DNA from: Helicoverpa zea | Lineage: Eukaryota; Arthropoda; Insecta; Lepidoptera; Noctuidae | Assembly (NCBI RefSeq): GCF_022581195.2 | Contig: NC_061465.1 | Coordinates: 9,736,501 to 9,800,500 of the forward strand | Direction: 5' to 3' | Length of the DNA stretch: 64,000 nucleotides | In this document: in pieces, positions 43,603 through 57,010 of the stretch | How positions within the stretch are numbered: the first letter of the stretch is position 1 | Layout of the letters: every line of letters begins with the position of its first letter | Made by a program: the position numbers and the translations under genes | The notes under the pieces: model-generated | Told to the model about the DNA's origin: nothing | The model's input: only the letters and a program-made list of their open reading frames with translations | Database searches by the model: none

Positions 43603-45582
43603 GTTATAATTAAGTAACAGGTAGGTTATAAAACTAATGAACAGGAGCGTTTATCTATTTAAACAACATTATAAAGTGCTATACTACTGCGTAGGGCATT
43701 GGATGAGATCAAAACGACACGGTAAAAATACTGTTTTGGATGTACTTTCTCCTACTTGATGTTCATCCATCATTGAATTTTTTATAATAGCACAAAGTCC
43801 GATGCAGTAGCGCGTCGAAAGATTTTATTTTCAATTTATAGACTTTAGCGGATGAAAAAAAAATAACTACAGATAAAAAGGTATTTTTTTACAGTGGTTA
43901 GGAGATGCATAGAAAAATGTAATGGAGTTAAAAAAAAAAAAACCAACACTAGAAACTTATAGAGCATTTTTTCTTGATTTGTAGTAGGTACCAGAAAATC
44001 TTTGCGTCTGCATTAAAAGAACCGAAACTTTTACACCACTTACATATGTAGTTACTTACACGATTAAATTATATAAAATTCACTGTCACGGTCGACCAGT
44101 CAAACCGCTTCACCATCTAACTTGTACCACAACCCAATAGGAAAAAGAAAGGTAAACATTGTCTTCGCATGTGCGTAATAACTGTTCCTAGTAACCGAGT
44201 ATCGTTACGTAACACACGCAATTATACTATTAGTATTGCTAGTCGGAATTTACTAGGAATTTCACCCAGTTTTACTAAGTAACACAGTTATCGGCAAATT
44301 AATTTGCTCCTCTCAGAAATCAGCTACTGCAGAAGTATATTTGAATATCGTGAAAGTTAGTTATAATAATACTAATTATTGTTTTGAAAGGAATGTAAGT
44401 TAGGAATAAGTAGGGGAAAGTTATAGATAAAAAAATATTGTAGTTATTGATGGCTGGAATTTTTAAGCAGTTTTTTGAGACACTTCCATGCCATTTCCGT
44501 GGAAACTATGGCAATAATCAAAGACTTTTGTCAAGGATATTGTAATTAAGTAGAAATTAAATTTAATTCTTTCTGCGTTATAAGTTAGTCTAATAGGCGC
44601 ATTTTCTGCAAATCAATTTGGATTAAAGTAGCTAATTAATTTCAATACACTAGTGGTTTTCCGGCATCGAGTTCGAAAGACCTACAATTGTATTTCCTTT
44701 TATCGAAATTTCTAGAACTAGAAAAATTACGAAATACCAGGAAAGCGCTGAAGACATTCGATCATTTTCCGAAAATCTATTTGAAAATCAGATACAAGTT
44801 TTTCGTCGTTAGTTTAATGAGTTTCGAAGCCATTTCGAAAATATTCCATAACTTCTTTGTAACTCGATGAAGGAATACGAAAGAGGCTCGTTGATTTAGT
44901 TTTCAAACTGGCTGGGATAAACAGTTTTTCTTGCAATTCTATTTGAATTGATTCTATGAATTTTATTGTACATACAATAAGTTTGTTTCGCTTATTGCCA
45001 CTTTTTCATTTTGATTTATTTTTCCGTATTTTTTTAATTACCTACTGATTTTTGGTAGGACACCCAAACTGACCATGAATAAAGCAAATTGTCTAGGTAA
45101 TGCTAATTAATATATTTTAAGACGAACAATATTAAAATAATGCTTGTAAGAATATATTAAATCAAATAATGACGGCACCGTCTAGTCATGTTAAACTTAG
45201 CTCCGTGTATACCTGACTCAATATTCAAGCTCACGGTATTTTTAGAGCCAACTAAAATATTGCATTGAGTCCTTTACCATGTTTATTATTGTGTATAAAT
45301 GTATGTAGCAATAGACAATCTATATACACATGGCTTGTAAGAAAGTCTTTAATTATGAAATTGGATGCATATTCAATAGGTCAATAAATCCTTTTAAAGT
45401 ATTGCTAAATAATACAACAAGCAATCAATCAGTCAGTGATAGATTACGAAAACAAATATACAGTTAACTCTTAAAGTTGACTTTAACAGACATCGAAAAC
45501 ATTTTGCATTGAAATGCAACTATCATTCAAATGCAACCTTATTGATAGAATTTTATGGCCACTATATACTGGCTGATTTATC
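43603..45582. other. No gene recognised
   Basis: AT-rich. The 60-codon frame at 44688-44870 is unsupported. Confidence 0.4.
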
Positions 45583-45920
45583 CACACACTGTAGACTAAA
45601 TAGTCGGCACCAGTTGGCCCCATCATCATCCTCCGAGCCTTTTTCCCAAGTATGTTGGGGTCGGCTTCCAGTCTAACCGGATGTAACAGTGCTTTACAAG
45701 GAGCGAATGCCCTATCTGACCCCCTCAACCCAGTTACCCGGGCATCCCAATGCCCCTTGGGTCCATGGTTGAAAATATTTTTTAAGAATTTTGTGAAATA
45801 ATTGAAACTAGTCGGTCTGGTACCGGCCAAACCTGATCGTTTTTATGTGCGCGATTCATTTCCATGCTGATTTAAGAGCCCGAAAATATTGTCTGCCGAC
45901 TAAAAGTTGTCAGTCTGTGA
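45583..45920. mobile_element. MITE (CCACACACTG / TCGGC ends) split by repeat B
   Basis: The left end 'ccacacactgtagactaaat' 'agtcggc' and right end 'gtctgccgactaaaagttg' plus 'cagtctgtgag' are imperfect inverted repeats, related to the intact element at 61204-61416. Its middle is interrupted by the repeat-B copy at 45614-45770. Confidence 0.6.
45614..45770 (+). repeat. Dispersed repeat B inside a MITE
   Basis: Contains 'catcatcatcctccgagcc', 'gtcggcttccagtctaaccg' and 'ccaatgccccttgggtcc'. On the minus strand it ends in a GAT-rich tail, so its 3' end faces the left MITE arm. Confidence 0.7.
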
Positions 45921-45930
45921 GTACTCAGTA

Positions 45931-48690
45931 TTGAATTGATAGTCTTGTATTTACGACATTTCTTTAATAAGTGTCTGGCGCGCATGTTATATAGTCTGAA
46001 TGTTATTATCATTTATGCGAGGTGTCTGTCTTGTTAAGCTTTGATTGCTAACATAACCTTTTGACATAAAATTATAATGTATTGTTATTTTAGTGCTTCA
46101 CTTGGTGTTTGATCTTTTTCAGTGAAACATAGTACTTACTTATTTTTTACAAAACTGCTTTTAGATCTACTCGGAACTATGCCGTTTTCTGATTTGGTTT
46201 TTACCATTGTCAAGCAAACTCGAGTGACAAATATGGTCATTATTCTGATTTCTCATATTAAGTGTTAAGTGGCATACTGTTTTCGGTCGATTTACGAAAC
46301 CATTGGTCTCTCAATTTGGATGTTTGTCTTTTTATTTAAGTACATATTTATGGCCATAGCTTTCGCACGAATTAGGAACATTATTATATTAAGCAAACAT
46401 AGTAATTTAATAGTTTAAAAAGAAAATTGTAATTTGGCATGCTTTGACTTAAACTTGGCATAAAATATGATATATTGATGAAGAAGAAGCTTTGATTCTG
46501 AATACCTAGAGGAATTCTTTCACTTAACAATTAAAAATTTGAGAAAATGATACTATAAAACTTCCTTCTTTTATGGGTAAACTTCATTTGTTTTTATCTA
46601 TCTAGTTCATAAGGGTCTACCACGTGATATTACGTGACCAATACCGATTTCACCAACACCACTTCTAATTTAACATTGCTCAACATTTCATTAAAATTTG
46701 CTGGCCCTTTTGCAAGGCGTGATTGAAATTTCGGTAATGTGGTATACATACTTACTTCTGGGTTTTAATGATTTATGTTAAAAGCGAAATTATTTTGAAT
46801 AGTGCAATGTTCAATGCTAGAAAGTATTGGTTGATTGGCCTATTATTACGTGGACACGAGAATTACCTACTTATACCGTTGTCATAAATGTTTATTTTTA
46901 TTCAAGGAGATTTTGACCTTTTTTGATGAGAAATAGTCTGGAGCTTTTCTCAAATAAATGAACCATCTAAGTGACACTTTATTATGGTTTTTATCATACC
47001 AGTAGTACGGTTTTATTGATCCCCTATTTCGCTTTTATTTTCTCTGTACTAGATGGTATCCAATAATCAATTTGGTACTGAATATGGCTCCCTAAACTTC
47101 ATCTTAATTTTTGACCTGACTGCTACGAAAGGTTTCGTTTGTTTATTCTTTACGAAGTAGATAAACAACAGTGAAACTTCAAATGATAGAAATGTAGGTA
47201 ATAAACGATTATTTCACATCAAATCGTGAATACGCTTTGGAATGCAATAGTCATACTTTACGTTTCACAATGTACCGAGGCAGTGAGGAATGACTTTTTT
47301 TTCTTTTGGCACACCTAAATAAACTGGCATTTTAGTATTCTAGTGAATTATGATTTCTGTGAAATCGTAGTGATGAAAAGATGAATATAAAGCACGATGG
47401 GGAGTACTATGTAAGTTTAAAACAGCCAAAAAAAACATATTTGGGAAATCTCTTCTTGTTAACCAATCCTGTGTAACCAATCTTGTGTCCCAAGGGAACT
47501 ACTTTAATAGTCTTCCTTAATAAGTGCAGACCTAAATGATTAAAGTTTCTAATCAATTATACCTGGGTCCTGAGATTAGTGCGATTAATCAAACAAACGG
47601 ATTCTTGAACTTACTCTTTAAATTTATAAGAACGGATCCTTATAAATTTAAAAAAGTAAGTTCAGTTCCCCCCACTTCAGTAAACAAGCAAAAACTGTTT
47701 ATTACACAAAAACAATTGACACAAAATTTCCATAGTCCATGAACTTCATATAACCGGAAAGTATTTAATAATCATTTCCTATTAATTAACACCCATTAAA
47801 TATTGCTCATAACCCGTTTTTCAACTGTCAACCAGTTTCTCTTGAAGGGACCTTGTGACATGAAAGGCCTATAAGTATGGAAATACATAAAATTTTAACT
47901 CTTGTTGTTATGTGTTTTTATATGCCGGTGTTTTCGCGATAAATCCGCATAACTTTTGCTTGGGTATTTTAAGAGTAAGTGGTAATTTGTCCTCGACAGT
48001 GCACTAATAAGGACATATTAATGCAAATAAATATATAAAAAAATAGGTAGTTTTTGCGTTTTGTGTAAACAACTTGATTAAATAAATACTTAAATGAAAT
48101 AAAATAAAAATAATTTATTTCAGGCATTGTGGCCATAATGGATTGAGTAAAAATAACGAATTAACAACAATTAAAATATTTAAATCAAATTACAATAAAG
48201 TTGTTAATAGTTTTGTTAACTTTATATTTAATGTTTTATCAGAGTATATCAAACATCCTAATTTGAGAAGTCGGTTAAATGTTGTATTCTTTTTAATAAC
48301 AATGCTAGGAACTAGGCACAAGTTTCTATGTTAATTTTCCAATTATACCTACCTTAATACACATTCTAATCTGTTTTATGATTATTAGAAAACTAGGCAA
48401 GTAATACCTACTGGTGAAAACATCTTTTCATAAACCTACCAATGAATGCTATAAATCATTACTATAGCAACATTTAAAAAGCCAAACAATAATAACAAAA
48501 TGGAACGTAACTACAAAACTAGTACGAGAGAGCGTTCACGTAATATCAACACAGTTGCAGAGGAAGATAGTCTAGGAGACCGGTTCGTTATCCAATCGAT
48601 ATATAATATATAGGAAACGACCGTTTTGTTCGACTACAGGCCTAGATTATATCGGTTTTGAACATGGAGAATAAAATTACGAGCGGAGAT
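45931..48690. other. No gene recognised
   Basis: 2.8 kb of AT-rich DNA. A Helitron-like word ('cctgagattagtgcg') is present near 47568. Nothing else supported. Confidence 0.4.
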
Positions 48691-48699
48691 GTCATAAAG

Positions 48700-48960
48700 G
48701 AGAATCAAAGTCAAATGTTTTTATTCCAAATCGAATCGAATTGCAGAATCGTACTAGACTCACAATATATAATATCACAGTAGTTGCGCGGTTCAAAAAG
48801 TTAGTTTTAATGGAGAAGAGCCAGCATGAAACTCCATGGGCACTCCTCTCAGAAGGTTCAGTCAAAAACTCCAAAGAAAGCGTTGCCAAAATGTGGGTGT
48901 TTGGGGGTCGAGGATAGTTACTGTCTCCGCCCTTACACGCCTTGTTTGGAACCCACAAAA
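48700..48960. repeat. Probable dispersed repeat
   Basis: A stretch of higher GC with 'gaaactccatgggcactcc' and 'gttgccaaaatgtgggtg' that resembles a lepidopteran repeat by memory. No termini or second copy are seen here. Confidence 0.3.
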
Positions 48961-49929
48961 TTTTTGTACAGCAAAAATCTTCGCCAGATATGTCAAATAA
49001 CCCAAAAGCCTCGTTAGTTCACTGGTCGCACCGTCCGTACCTAGTTGACTTAGAAGAAGGCTTCTGACCTATCTGCCTGACACCTCCACTCATCTTTCCT
49101 TGCGCCATGGTTTTAAAACAGTTGATGTACGGCATGGCGAAATGATGCTGTCCTACTTCTTTGTATGATGACCGAGAGAGATGACACAGTTAAGTCGAGT
49201 TGTGTATGGTTCCAGTTGCAAGGTGTCAACTTATGTGTTGTTGATGCAATTTTTGTAATGTAGCTGCAGGTTTTCAGATTATGACATTTTTATTTTTGGC
49301 TTTCAAAAACTGCTCAGCAGAGTCTGTGTCTGGCTGTTATAAGCATTGTCATGAAACGTATATAAGTTTCCTCAGCTAGTAGGGTTTTTTCAGGAAGTTA
49401 TGTATTATGTGCCTATGTGAAAATACTTATTTAATCTTTATTAATTAATTTACTCATTTCAAGACCATCTTTTGTCCTTCTGATAAAAATAAATCCACCT
49501 GTATTCGTTACATCATTTCATTTCATCCATCTTCCATATCATTATCTTTGCTGTATAATCACATAGAGCATAATTATATTTGTATTAAAAACCCCAATAC
49601 ACAGGATTTATGCAACATACCCACTGTCCTTGATAGTTAATTGTATGAGCTTCAGATTGTAAATATCACCAATTCACCATACTGCATTCGTTGCATTCAC
49701 TCGACCTTTTAAACTAGAGCAGGAAGGTGCACTTTGTAAACATAAAATGTTTTTATTTTAACAAAAAATTTGGTATTTTTCCCGTCGTGATGTTTGTTTC
49801 GCAGAACTCAGAAATAGTATGACAGAAACTTGATAGAATGAGTCCTTGAGAAATGGTAAATAAATAAATAATTTTACATATTATAGGAAAACAAAGAAAA
49901 TAAAAATAATTCTGTAACTTAAATCAGTA

Positions 49930-50110
49930 GCTAGTCAAACGCCAGCCGGGGCTGCAGGTTGGTTTGAAAGAGTTACCGCGGCCCTGGCCCTTTATGTAGG
50001 GCTCAAGAATTAACAAAATGGGTTTTTGTCAGAAGAGTCTGACACTCCCGCACACTGTACCCACAGCGAGAGCATGCTTTTGGAGATTACCTACCTAACA
50101 ATAAAAGTCG
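49930..50110. repeat. Probable dispersed repeat
   Basis: A GC-rich block ('taccgcggccctggcccttt', 'agaagagtctgacactcccg') within AT-rich DNA. Its look is repeat-like; no second copy in the window. Confidence 0.3.
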
Positions 50111-50599
50111 GTAGCTAGTGTCCGAAACATACTTACACTGATTTTATATTAAAAGTACTTTTATATCATTGTGTTTATCTATGTAAAACCCTTTATGTAT
50201 GTAGCTATGAAAAGTATGCGGATGTAATGTGTTTGTTATGTTTATTAATTTTACTGTAAGTTTTGAAAGTATATTAAAATAAATTTTATGCTCCATATTT
50301 TTTTTTTTCACATTTTATAGGTACTTACGCTGTTACTCTCTTGCTACAATAAGTATTTCAATGTGCTAAATATGCTAAATATGTTTAGCAATAGGTATTT
50401 CTAGTCGTTTATAGACCGTTATATAAAAATTAGAAACATAAAAAAAGTTAATATTACTTTTACTACGTGTTTTAAGCTGGATATGCAAAGTTTATTCACT
50501 TGAACTGTACTTCATGTTTGGACTTCAATCTTTTACTTATTAGGCAATACGTTTATGTTATTATTTATTGAAGAACATTACGTGAATAGTATATACTGG

Positions 50600-50965
50600 C
50601 TGTTTTACCAGTTTTACTCGCGTACCGGGGAGAACTTCATCCGTACCCGGAAAAAATATAGCCTATTCTACTCCTCGGAAATAGTATAAATAAAAATATT
50701 AATTTAATTATAAATTAAATATTCCCATTATAGCTAATGTTTAAAACTACCGCCATAATAATTTAGAATTAGTTTTAAGTATTTTTTTTAATGTACTGGC
50801 ATTAAATGCCAATGTTGCTGTGCCCTAACAGGGTCCACAAATGTACGTAGCTGTAAGCTTATATTGTAACACCATGTAAAACTTGTGGAACGCAATAAAT
50901 GATATGAATATGAATATATGAAAAAAAAAAAATATTCAGTAGTTCCGAAGCCTGTAGAGTAAATA
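50600..50965 (-). repeat. Helitron-like fragment split by a retroposon
   Basis: The left part (50600-50700) has 'ccgtacccggaaaaaatata' 'gcc'; the right part (50928-50965) resumes with 'cagtagttccgaagcctgt', the next words of the family in this orientation. The gap is filled by the insertion described next. Confidence 0.55.
50701..50927 (+). mobile_element. Retroposon 3' end with A-tail
   Basis: It ends 'gtaacaccatgtaaaacttg' ... 'gcaataaatgatatgaatat' and a run of A, the look of a LINE or SINE 3' end. AAAAATATT occurs at about 50692-50700 and again after the A-run (about 50928-50937), a plausible target duplication. Confidence 0.55.
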
Positions 50966-51448
50966 TTTTTTTTTTGTAATTTTGTTAACTTAAAGAATTA
51001 AAAGTTGTACAGTACCAAATGTTTGTTGCAATTAGAAATTTCATCAACAGCGGGTCATTATTTCGAAAAATAACCATGAGGAAAAACCTTTTTACTACCT
51101 TTTTATTTTTATTAATTTGTTAATAAACCGACACTTAATTTATTTTATTGTCAAGACAAGCGGACTTATTTAAATTAACACGAGGTACATTGAGATTAAA
51201 AATGAAAATAGTAATTTCCATATATGCAATAAAAATAAAAAAGTTTATATGGTTGAACCACAACGCTTTTAATGGAGTTTAAGTTTTCATATCAAATGTA
51301 TTTATTTTGTATGTGTTTTCCAACTGTATGTCTGATTATAAAAGTTTTTTATCGTTTTTAATATATGAATAGTTTTTTATGGCTTGAACTTTAAATGATA
51401 TGTAGGTACTTGTGTTTAAAAATATTCCTCGTTTTATGATTGAAGCTG

Positions 51449-51565
51449 AAGAGTATTTGCTTGAACTACTGGGCCGATTTAAACAATTTTTGAGTGTTAG
51501 ATTGCCTATTTATCAAAGAATGCTACAGGCTTCTTTTTATCTGGGTTGGTGGAGAAATTCAAAAG
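51449..51565 (+). repeat. Helitron-like fragment
   Basis: Contains 'gaactactgggccgattta' and 'tttttatctgggttgg' in the family's order, without a CTAG end. Confidence 0.45.
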
Positions 51566-51621
51566 GACAGTCCAAAGCCACGAAAAAAAATCAAGCTTCC
51601 TTGCAATGAAAAAAGCAAAAT

Positions 51622-51695
51622 ATACAGGGTGGTTGCCCTTACTAAGAGGCATCTAAATTTTCCCTTTGCACGTCAGTTCCCCGGTCACCCTGTAT
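51622..51695. mobile_element. Short MITE with ATACAGGGTG ends
   Basis: ATACAGGGTG (51622-51631) and CACCCTGTAT (51686-51695) are perfect inverted ends. A TA at each side would fit a Tc1/mariner-type insertion. A partial similar end (ACCCTGTGG) follows near 51741. Confidence 0.5.
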
Positions 51696-52102
51696 ATCAC
51701 TCCCAAGTTACCAGTTTGCTACCATTGTAATACAAGGTGACCCTGTGGCCATTAATCTTAGTATAGAAAACAACCTTTAGTTTGCCCCTCATCTAATCCT
51801 AGAGGGATTCAGGTACACGGGTAAAAATTGACCTCTGACTTGTTATCTTGTGGCTTGGGAAACTATTTTTTGTTTAACCTATTTCTTAAAGTCTCCTAAT
51901 ATTTTTCCATATTATATAATTATTGTGCTGAAGAAAATTATTTATCCATTTTCATCAAAGATCAAAGTTAAAAGTGATTACTTAAATCAAAGAGTTCTGC
52001 TTTCCAATTTAAAATTTTCCAATCAACTAGTCAGTCACTTAGTACAAGAAATACATTAACTGTACCTATTAATACATAACACGTGACTTCAAATCTAACC
52101 TC

Positions 52103-52226
52103 TTACCTCCCCACTCAGAGACATTTAATGATTACTTAAGTCACTCCTTAGTGACGGAATGTCATACAAATCCTTCACTAAGGAATGGCTTAAGTAATTA
52201 TTAAATGACTCTGAGTGGGGAGGTAA
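52103..52226. mobile_element. Foldback MITE (about 52-bp arms)
   Basis: TTACCTCCCCACTCAGAGAC at the left is matched by its inverse at the right, ending 52226. The arms pair with a few mismatches and bulges, leaving a spacer of about 20 nt. Non-coding. Confidence 0.75.
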
Positions 52227-54574
52227 ATATGTCACCGACCGATCTACGCATTAGTCATAACAATTAAGTATACAAATTGCTCATTAATACTACTACGATT
52301 CGTGCACAAAAACACAGATTAGTCAATAAATGGAGTGGTGACGCCTGCCGAAATGGTGTGACATCCGCGTCATCAAGTCAACTTCACGTGCTGTGACGAC
52401 ATTTCATTCATGGAGAAGAGTGTTTTGGCATCTTTATACCTTATAGCTTACAATATAGAGTTTGAAATCGTAGAAAACGGTCAATAAAGGGGACGTAGTA
52501 AAATTGCATGACTTTTAATCACAAAGGTGGTGACTGCCCAATTTTGTCGCGCCCTTGCATAGGACATATTTTATAACTCTGTTTACTATCTGCTCTGTGT
52601 CAGCATTATGAGTTGAACCACGAAGTTTGTAAACAAACTGATTAGCATTACAATAGTCACGTGTAACACCATAAATGCATGGGAGATCGTTAGTGCTTGT
52701 AAGGGAGACCACCATAGCGAAAGCATTGTTTGGGAAAGGAATACGTAATTGTTTGATGTTTAGCGATAAACATATAGTAATAAAATGTAGATAAACCCGC
52801 AGCTCATTAAAATATAAAACGTTTTTACGTAGTAGTTTGATTTAAAATATATATTTTTTTTGTATAAAGAAAATTGTATACTTTCAGCTATTCATAGTGT
52901 CAAACTGTCAAATATGAAAAGCATACACTTTAAATCTCGTACATTTCTACCAAAAACTTCTCAGTAGATTTTATATCTATTTCTATATTTATTTTACTCA
53001 TTCCCAAACGATATTAAATTTAAATGTTGTTGAAACGTAACCACTTAGCCACGATTTGCTTCGATTTTAGGCTTAAATTCTTGCTTGATTTCACACTTAA
53101 CGTATTAATTGCATACCACGCCAAGTTTGCAAATATTTGCTACTAAGTAGAAACATATCATTAGTTAGTAATTCTACCATAGCTCAGAGTTCAATGACCC
53201 GAGTAATAATTGTTTAAATATTATTAACATTAATAGGCGTGGCTGCTTATGCAAACGTTATGTGCCAATAATATATGAATATATAATTGCTTGGCTTGTG
53301 ACGTCATTGATTTTGTAGGCTTTAAATATTCATTGATTAATTAGTTTAGCGAATTAATGTAATTAGCTTGTATTTGACGAAGGATCGGACAGATGTACAT
53401 ACATAGTGAATTCTCTATAGATCTACATACCATTTGATCTAAAATTAATGTAGTCCTTGTTTTCATCATAACTATACAGACAGTTTTAAAGCTGACTTTC
53501 AGTGTAAGACAGCCCATAAACTAGGGAAGGCTATAGCTACTGTTTGTGTGCGCAAAGTAACTACTCCTTCGGGACATGCATGAAACTGGGAGAAACAGTT
53601 AGTAAAAAAATAAAGATGAACCATAAACCTACTATCCAGGTGACCAAAACTTAATGTAGCTGCAACTTAAACCATATTTCTTCACCCTTCAATAAAAACA
53701 AGCGTTATAAAAAGTTTGCTCATAACCTCATAAGACTTAAAGTTCCCGAGTGTTACCTGATAGTAGGACAACTTGATAAAGGTAATACGTGCCCCCACAT
53801 AGGTATGCGGTCTTTCCACTTGGCAAATGTTATGTCAGCTAAGGAAGTGTACACATGAACTCTACCTACTTTCTAATATCAACCTTCTGTTGCGTCATTT
53901 AAAGTACTTTTTGGTCCAACAGGTTTTTGAGATTGGCGTGGTTTATGCTCGGTTCAGTAGTGTGCTAAAGTAATCGTTGGTGCTAATTGGTCTACTAGGA
54001 TTTCGAGTGTTTAAGGAGCATAATACGGTGTATCTTGAGGTTTATGTTTGTGAGATTGTGTATGAGTATTTGGGTGTTTTCTTTTAAAAATAGCTTGGAA
54101 TTTGGCAAATAGGTCTTCTTTTTATAGAGAGAAATGCAAGTGTAAAATCACCTAACAAATTCTAGTCTAGTTTTCTCAAATCGAACTTTGAAGTAAACTA
54201 GGCTTTGTGCTTTTTTCAGTGCAAATGGCAACAGAATCTCACGTTATTGCAATAATCGTCTCCAAAAATATGACAAATTAATTTCTGCTATGATTATCAT
54301 ACTTTCTCCACATATGATGACGGTTTGAATGTGTGCGTGCAAACGACTTCTTAATTTTGGCAATTTGCAGTGGAATTTGGACGTTATTTTCCCATGGTTA
54401 ATGTCCCATACAGTGACATTATAATACCATAACAACTGTGTGTCTTTGTTAGATTTTTTCATATGTGGACGTGGATGTAGATTTGGTGAAAATATAAAAG
54501 AATTTAAGTACAGCCAGTATAAAAGGGTTTGTGAAACTGTCTGTGGTGGCTTAAGGTTTTTTTTGAATGTTTTA
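52227..54574. other. No gene recognised
   Basis: AT-rich. The 117-codon minus frame at 54244-54597 runs into a Helitron-like copy and is not supported. Confidence 0.4.
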
Positions 54575-54755
54575 CTAGCTTCCGCCAGCGTTATCACCCT
54601 TTCTTACATCCGAATAAAATGAAGCTCATAGCCTCGATAACTGGCCTACTAATACTGAAATATTTTTTTATATCGGACCTATAGTAGTTGAAATAAGCGC
54701 GTTTACACAAACAAGCAAAATACCTCTTCAACTTTATAGTAGATTAGATTAAAAA
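54575..54755 (-). repeat. Helitron-like element, inverted
   Basis: It starts (its 3' end) with CTAG (54575-54578) 'cttccgccagcg' and runs to 'gcgcgtttacacaaacaag' and 'tttatagtagattagatt', the inverse of the family's 5' part. Confidence 0.6.
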
Positions 54756-56209
54756 AGTAGCAAGTTTTATTCCTCATTTCCTTAATTTACCATACATTGT
54801 ATGTTTAAAACTGCAACAATATTATCTTGGTGTTTATCAGCGCTGGCAGTTTGTGTGTCAAACGCTCTCCGTTGTGTGCAACGTCTTCCAGATTTTACGC
54901 TGAACGCTCATGCATTTTTGATTGCGAAATGTTATGTGAATTCTTGTCGATTTTGTTGCATTGTGTATGTGCTTATGCACTATCGAGTTATGCATTTTTG
55001 TTGATCATAGAAGTTAAATTGTTTATTGGTTTTTACTATCACTACGTTACAAAGGAAAAAGTGTCTTGGTTTGTTTGTCCATACGGGTGTACCGATTTGG
55101 TATAGTTTGGTACAATCATTACAATGAATTTGAAGACGGTATACCACTGGTTATATGCTTGATTGGTGCGTTGAGTACTTTTCTCGAGACGTGGATGGGT
55201 AAATATAATATCCAAAAATTATAACCGTAAAAACGTAGGTATCTTTATTTATTCAATTGCATGTTTTATAGGTCCTAATCGTATATAAAAAAACTGCTAT
55301 TACATGTAAACAGTTATTCGATGTTGTAATGAGATCTGGCGATCATTTCACTGCGTTCTACATGACGACATATCCTTGATACCCAAGTAGGTAATCTGAA
55401 CTAGATGTGCGTAAGCTTGTCAATGAGAGGGCAGCCATCCAAAAGAACTATTATTTAGCTGCCCCCTTTGTTTTGAGTTGGGAAGTCATCATATGATCTC
55501 TGAGTGTCAGACTTGTATAGACTAAATTACATATTTGTTCTTTCTGGAGATACATATTTCTCTTTACGAACCACGGCCGCGGTAACTCTATCGAAACCTT
55601 TCAGGCTCCATTCTTAAGGAGCCCCTTTGAGGTTTCTGAATTCCCTTCAATAAGCGAGAAATAAAAGATAAGGCCATTAACCACCCCAAGCGAGTTTAAA
55701 AGTGATTACTAAGAATATAAGCCATAATATCAACAAATCAGGGCAAGCCGTGTGTTATTGATTTTAGCTAACTGATTCTAGCTTAGTAAGAATTTGTGAC
55801 CATTTCAATACTTTCTTGAGAATGGCTTCACATTAGTGACTTGGAATTACTACGAAAAATCTGCAATAAGAGTTGGTACATTTATGACATTATATAAGCT
55901 TGCAGGATTGTAAGATATTTTTTACTTACTTATTTACCTAAGTGGTATTAAAACAAGGTTTTCTATAATTGTATGCCTTAGATACATAAGTAACACAGTG
56001 TCACCCGCCATGACCTGCATGTACTTAAACGGCTATTTGGTTCATTTGAGTAATCTCAAGTAGATGCTATTTAGATGTCGTTAGCATGATAGGATACCCT
56101 TTATGTACCCAGTCTGGGTCTAAGGCCTGTGTAATTTATTATAATCATTACAACGGCTTAGTACCTTCTCGATCCTTAGATTTTTTTTTAGTGCGTTGTT
56201 TATATCATA
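54756..56209. other. No gene recognised
   Basis: The two overlapping open frames at 54801-55105 are in different registers over the same bases. I recognise no domain in either. Confidence 0.35.
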
Positions 56210-56365
56210 CTAGCTGTTTTCTCGGATTTCAACCGCTTCAAGGGGGAACACTTCTTATAAATATAATTCTTCTGATAAATTATAGTATATGTTACTAATA
56301 TGTTACAGTGAAAGATTTTTTCAAATTGGTATAGTAATTGGGGAGTCTTTACAAATAAACAAAAA
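56210..56365 (-). repeat. Helitron-like element, inverted
   Basis: CTAG (56210-56213) 'ctgttttctcggatttcaac' then 'cagtgaaagattttttcaaa' and 'ggggagtctttacaaataaa'. It is moderately decayed. Confidence 0.6.
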
Positions 56366-56724
56366 TGTTTCCTTCTTATTACATGTTAGCTATTAGTATT
56401 AGTTTATTTTAGTAGATGTATATAGATGTTCATATAAACATTCTTCTTGGGTTACATATGCGTTGTAGATTTCATTCCTGCACTACTCCTTCACATAAAC
56501 TTGTAACTTCCACACTTCTCATTAAAGAGTCTTAAGTTTTCCCTCGCAACATCTACACCACTTATGAAACTCGAAATTGCTTCACAATTGTCATCACAAA
56601 TCGGACAATTGTCATCTAATTTACTAACTCGGCCTCGTTTTTCTTGATCTCATTATTCTTGGCTGCTTTTTTTTTATGGTAGAATTTAATTTGGATTCAA
56701 AACATTGTATTAAAATCTAAACTT

Positions 56725-57010
56725 AGTGACGAAAACGAATCGCTGCAAAACCGACTCCACGTAGTCTTGTCTGCCCTACCCCTAGAGTGCAATTCAAAAC
56801 CGCGTAGGCGTGGAGGGGCGAGGCGGCCTGCGAGCTGAGGCGCAGATAGTTGAAGCGCTCGCCGCCACGGCTGAGGCTGGCCGGCTGAGCCGGCCAGCAA
56901 GCCGAAGCTGCGGTGGTGAGCGTGAAAACCATCTGCGACGATAAGCTCGCATGGGACCGCCGGAGCCCCGCAGCGCCGGAGCCGTGACAGAAGCCATGCT
57001 TGCTGCATGT
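56725..57010. other. GC-rich islet, possible exon or promoter
   Basis: About 280 bp of markedly GC-rich sequence in AT-rich DNA, open in all three minus-strand frames for 69-103 codons. One of them contains SRGGERFNYLRLSSQ, which has a less compositional look than the others. A 21-bp near-palindrome lies at 56876-56896 (arms CTGGCCGGCT / AGCCGGCCAG). I recognise no protein family. It could be an exon of an unrelated gene, a retroposed fragment or a regulatory CpG patch. Confidence 0.3.

Noticed and set aside
43669..43830. Possible inverted repeat (ctactgcgtag / gcagtagcgcg)
   Set aside because: Matches are too short and interrupted to support an element.
54801..55105. Two overlapping 67-92 codon frames with Cys-rich text
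   Set aside because: Both read the same bases in different registers, and no splice or promoter context or family supports either.
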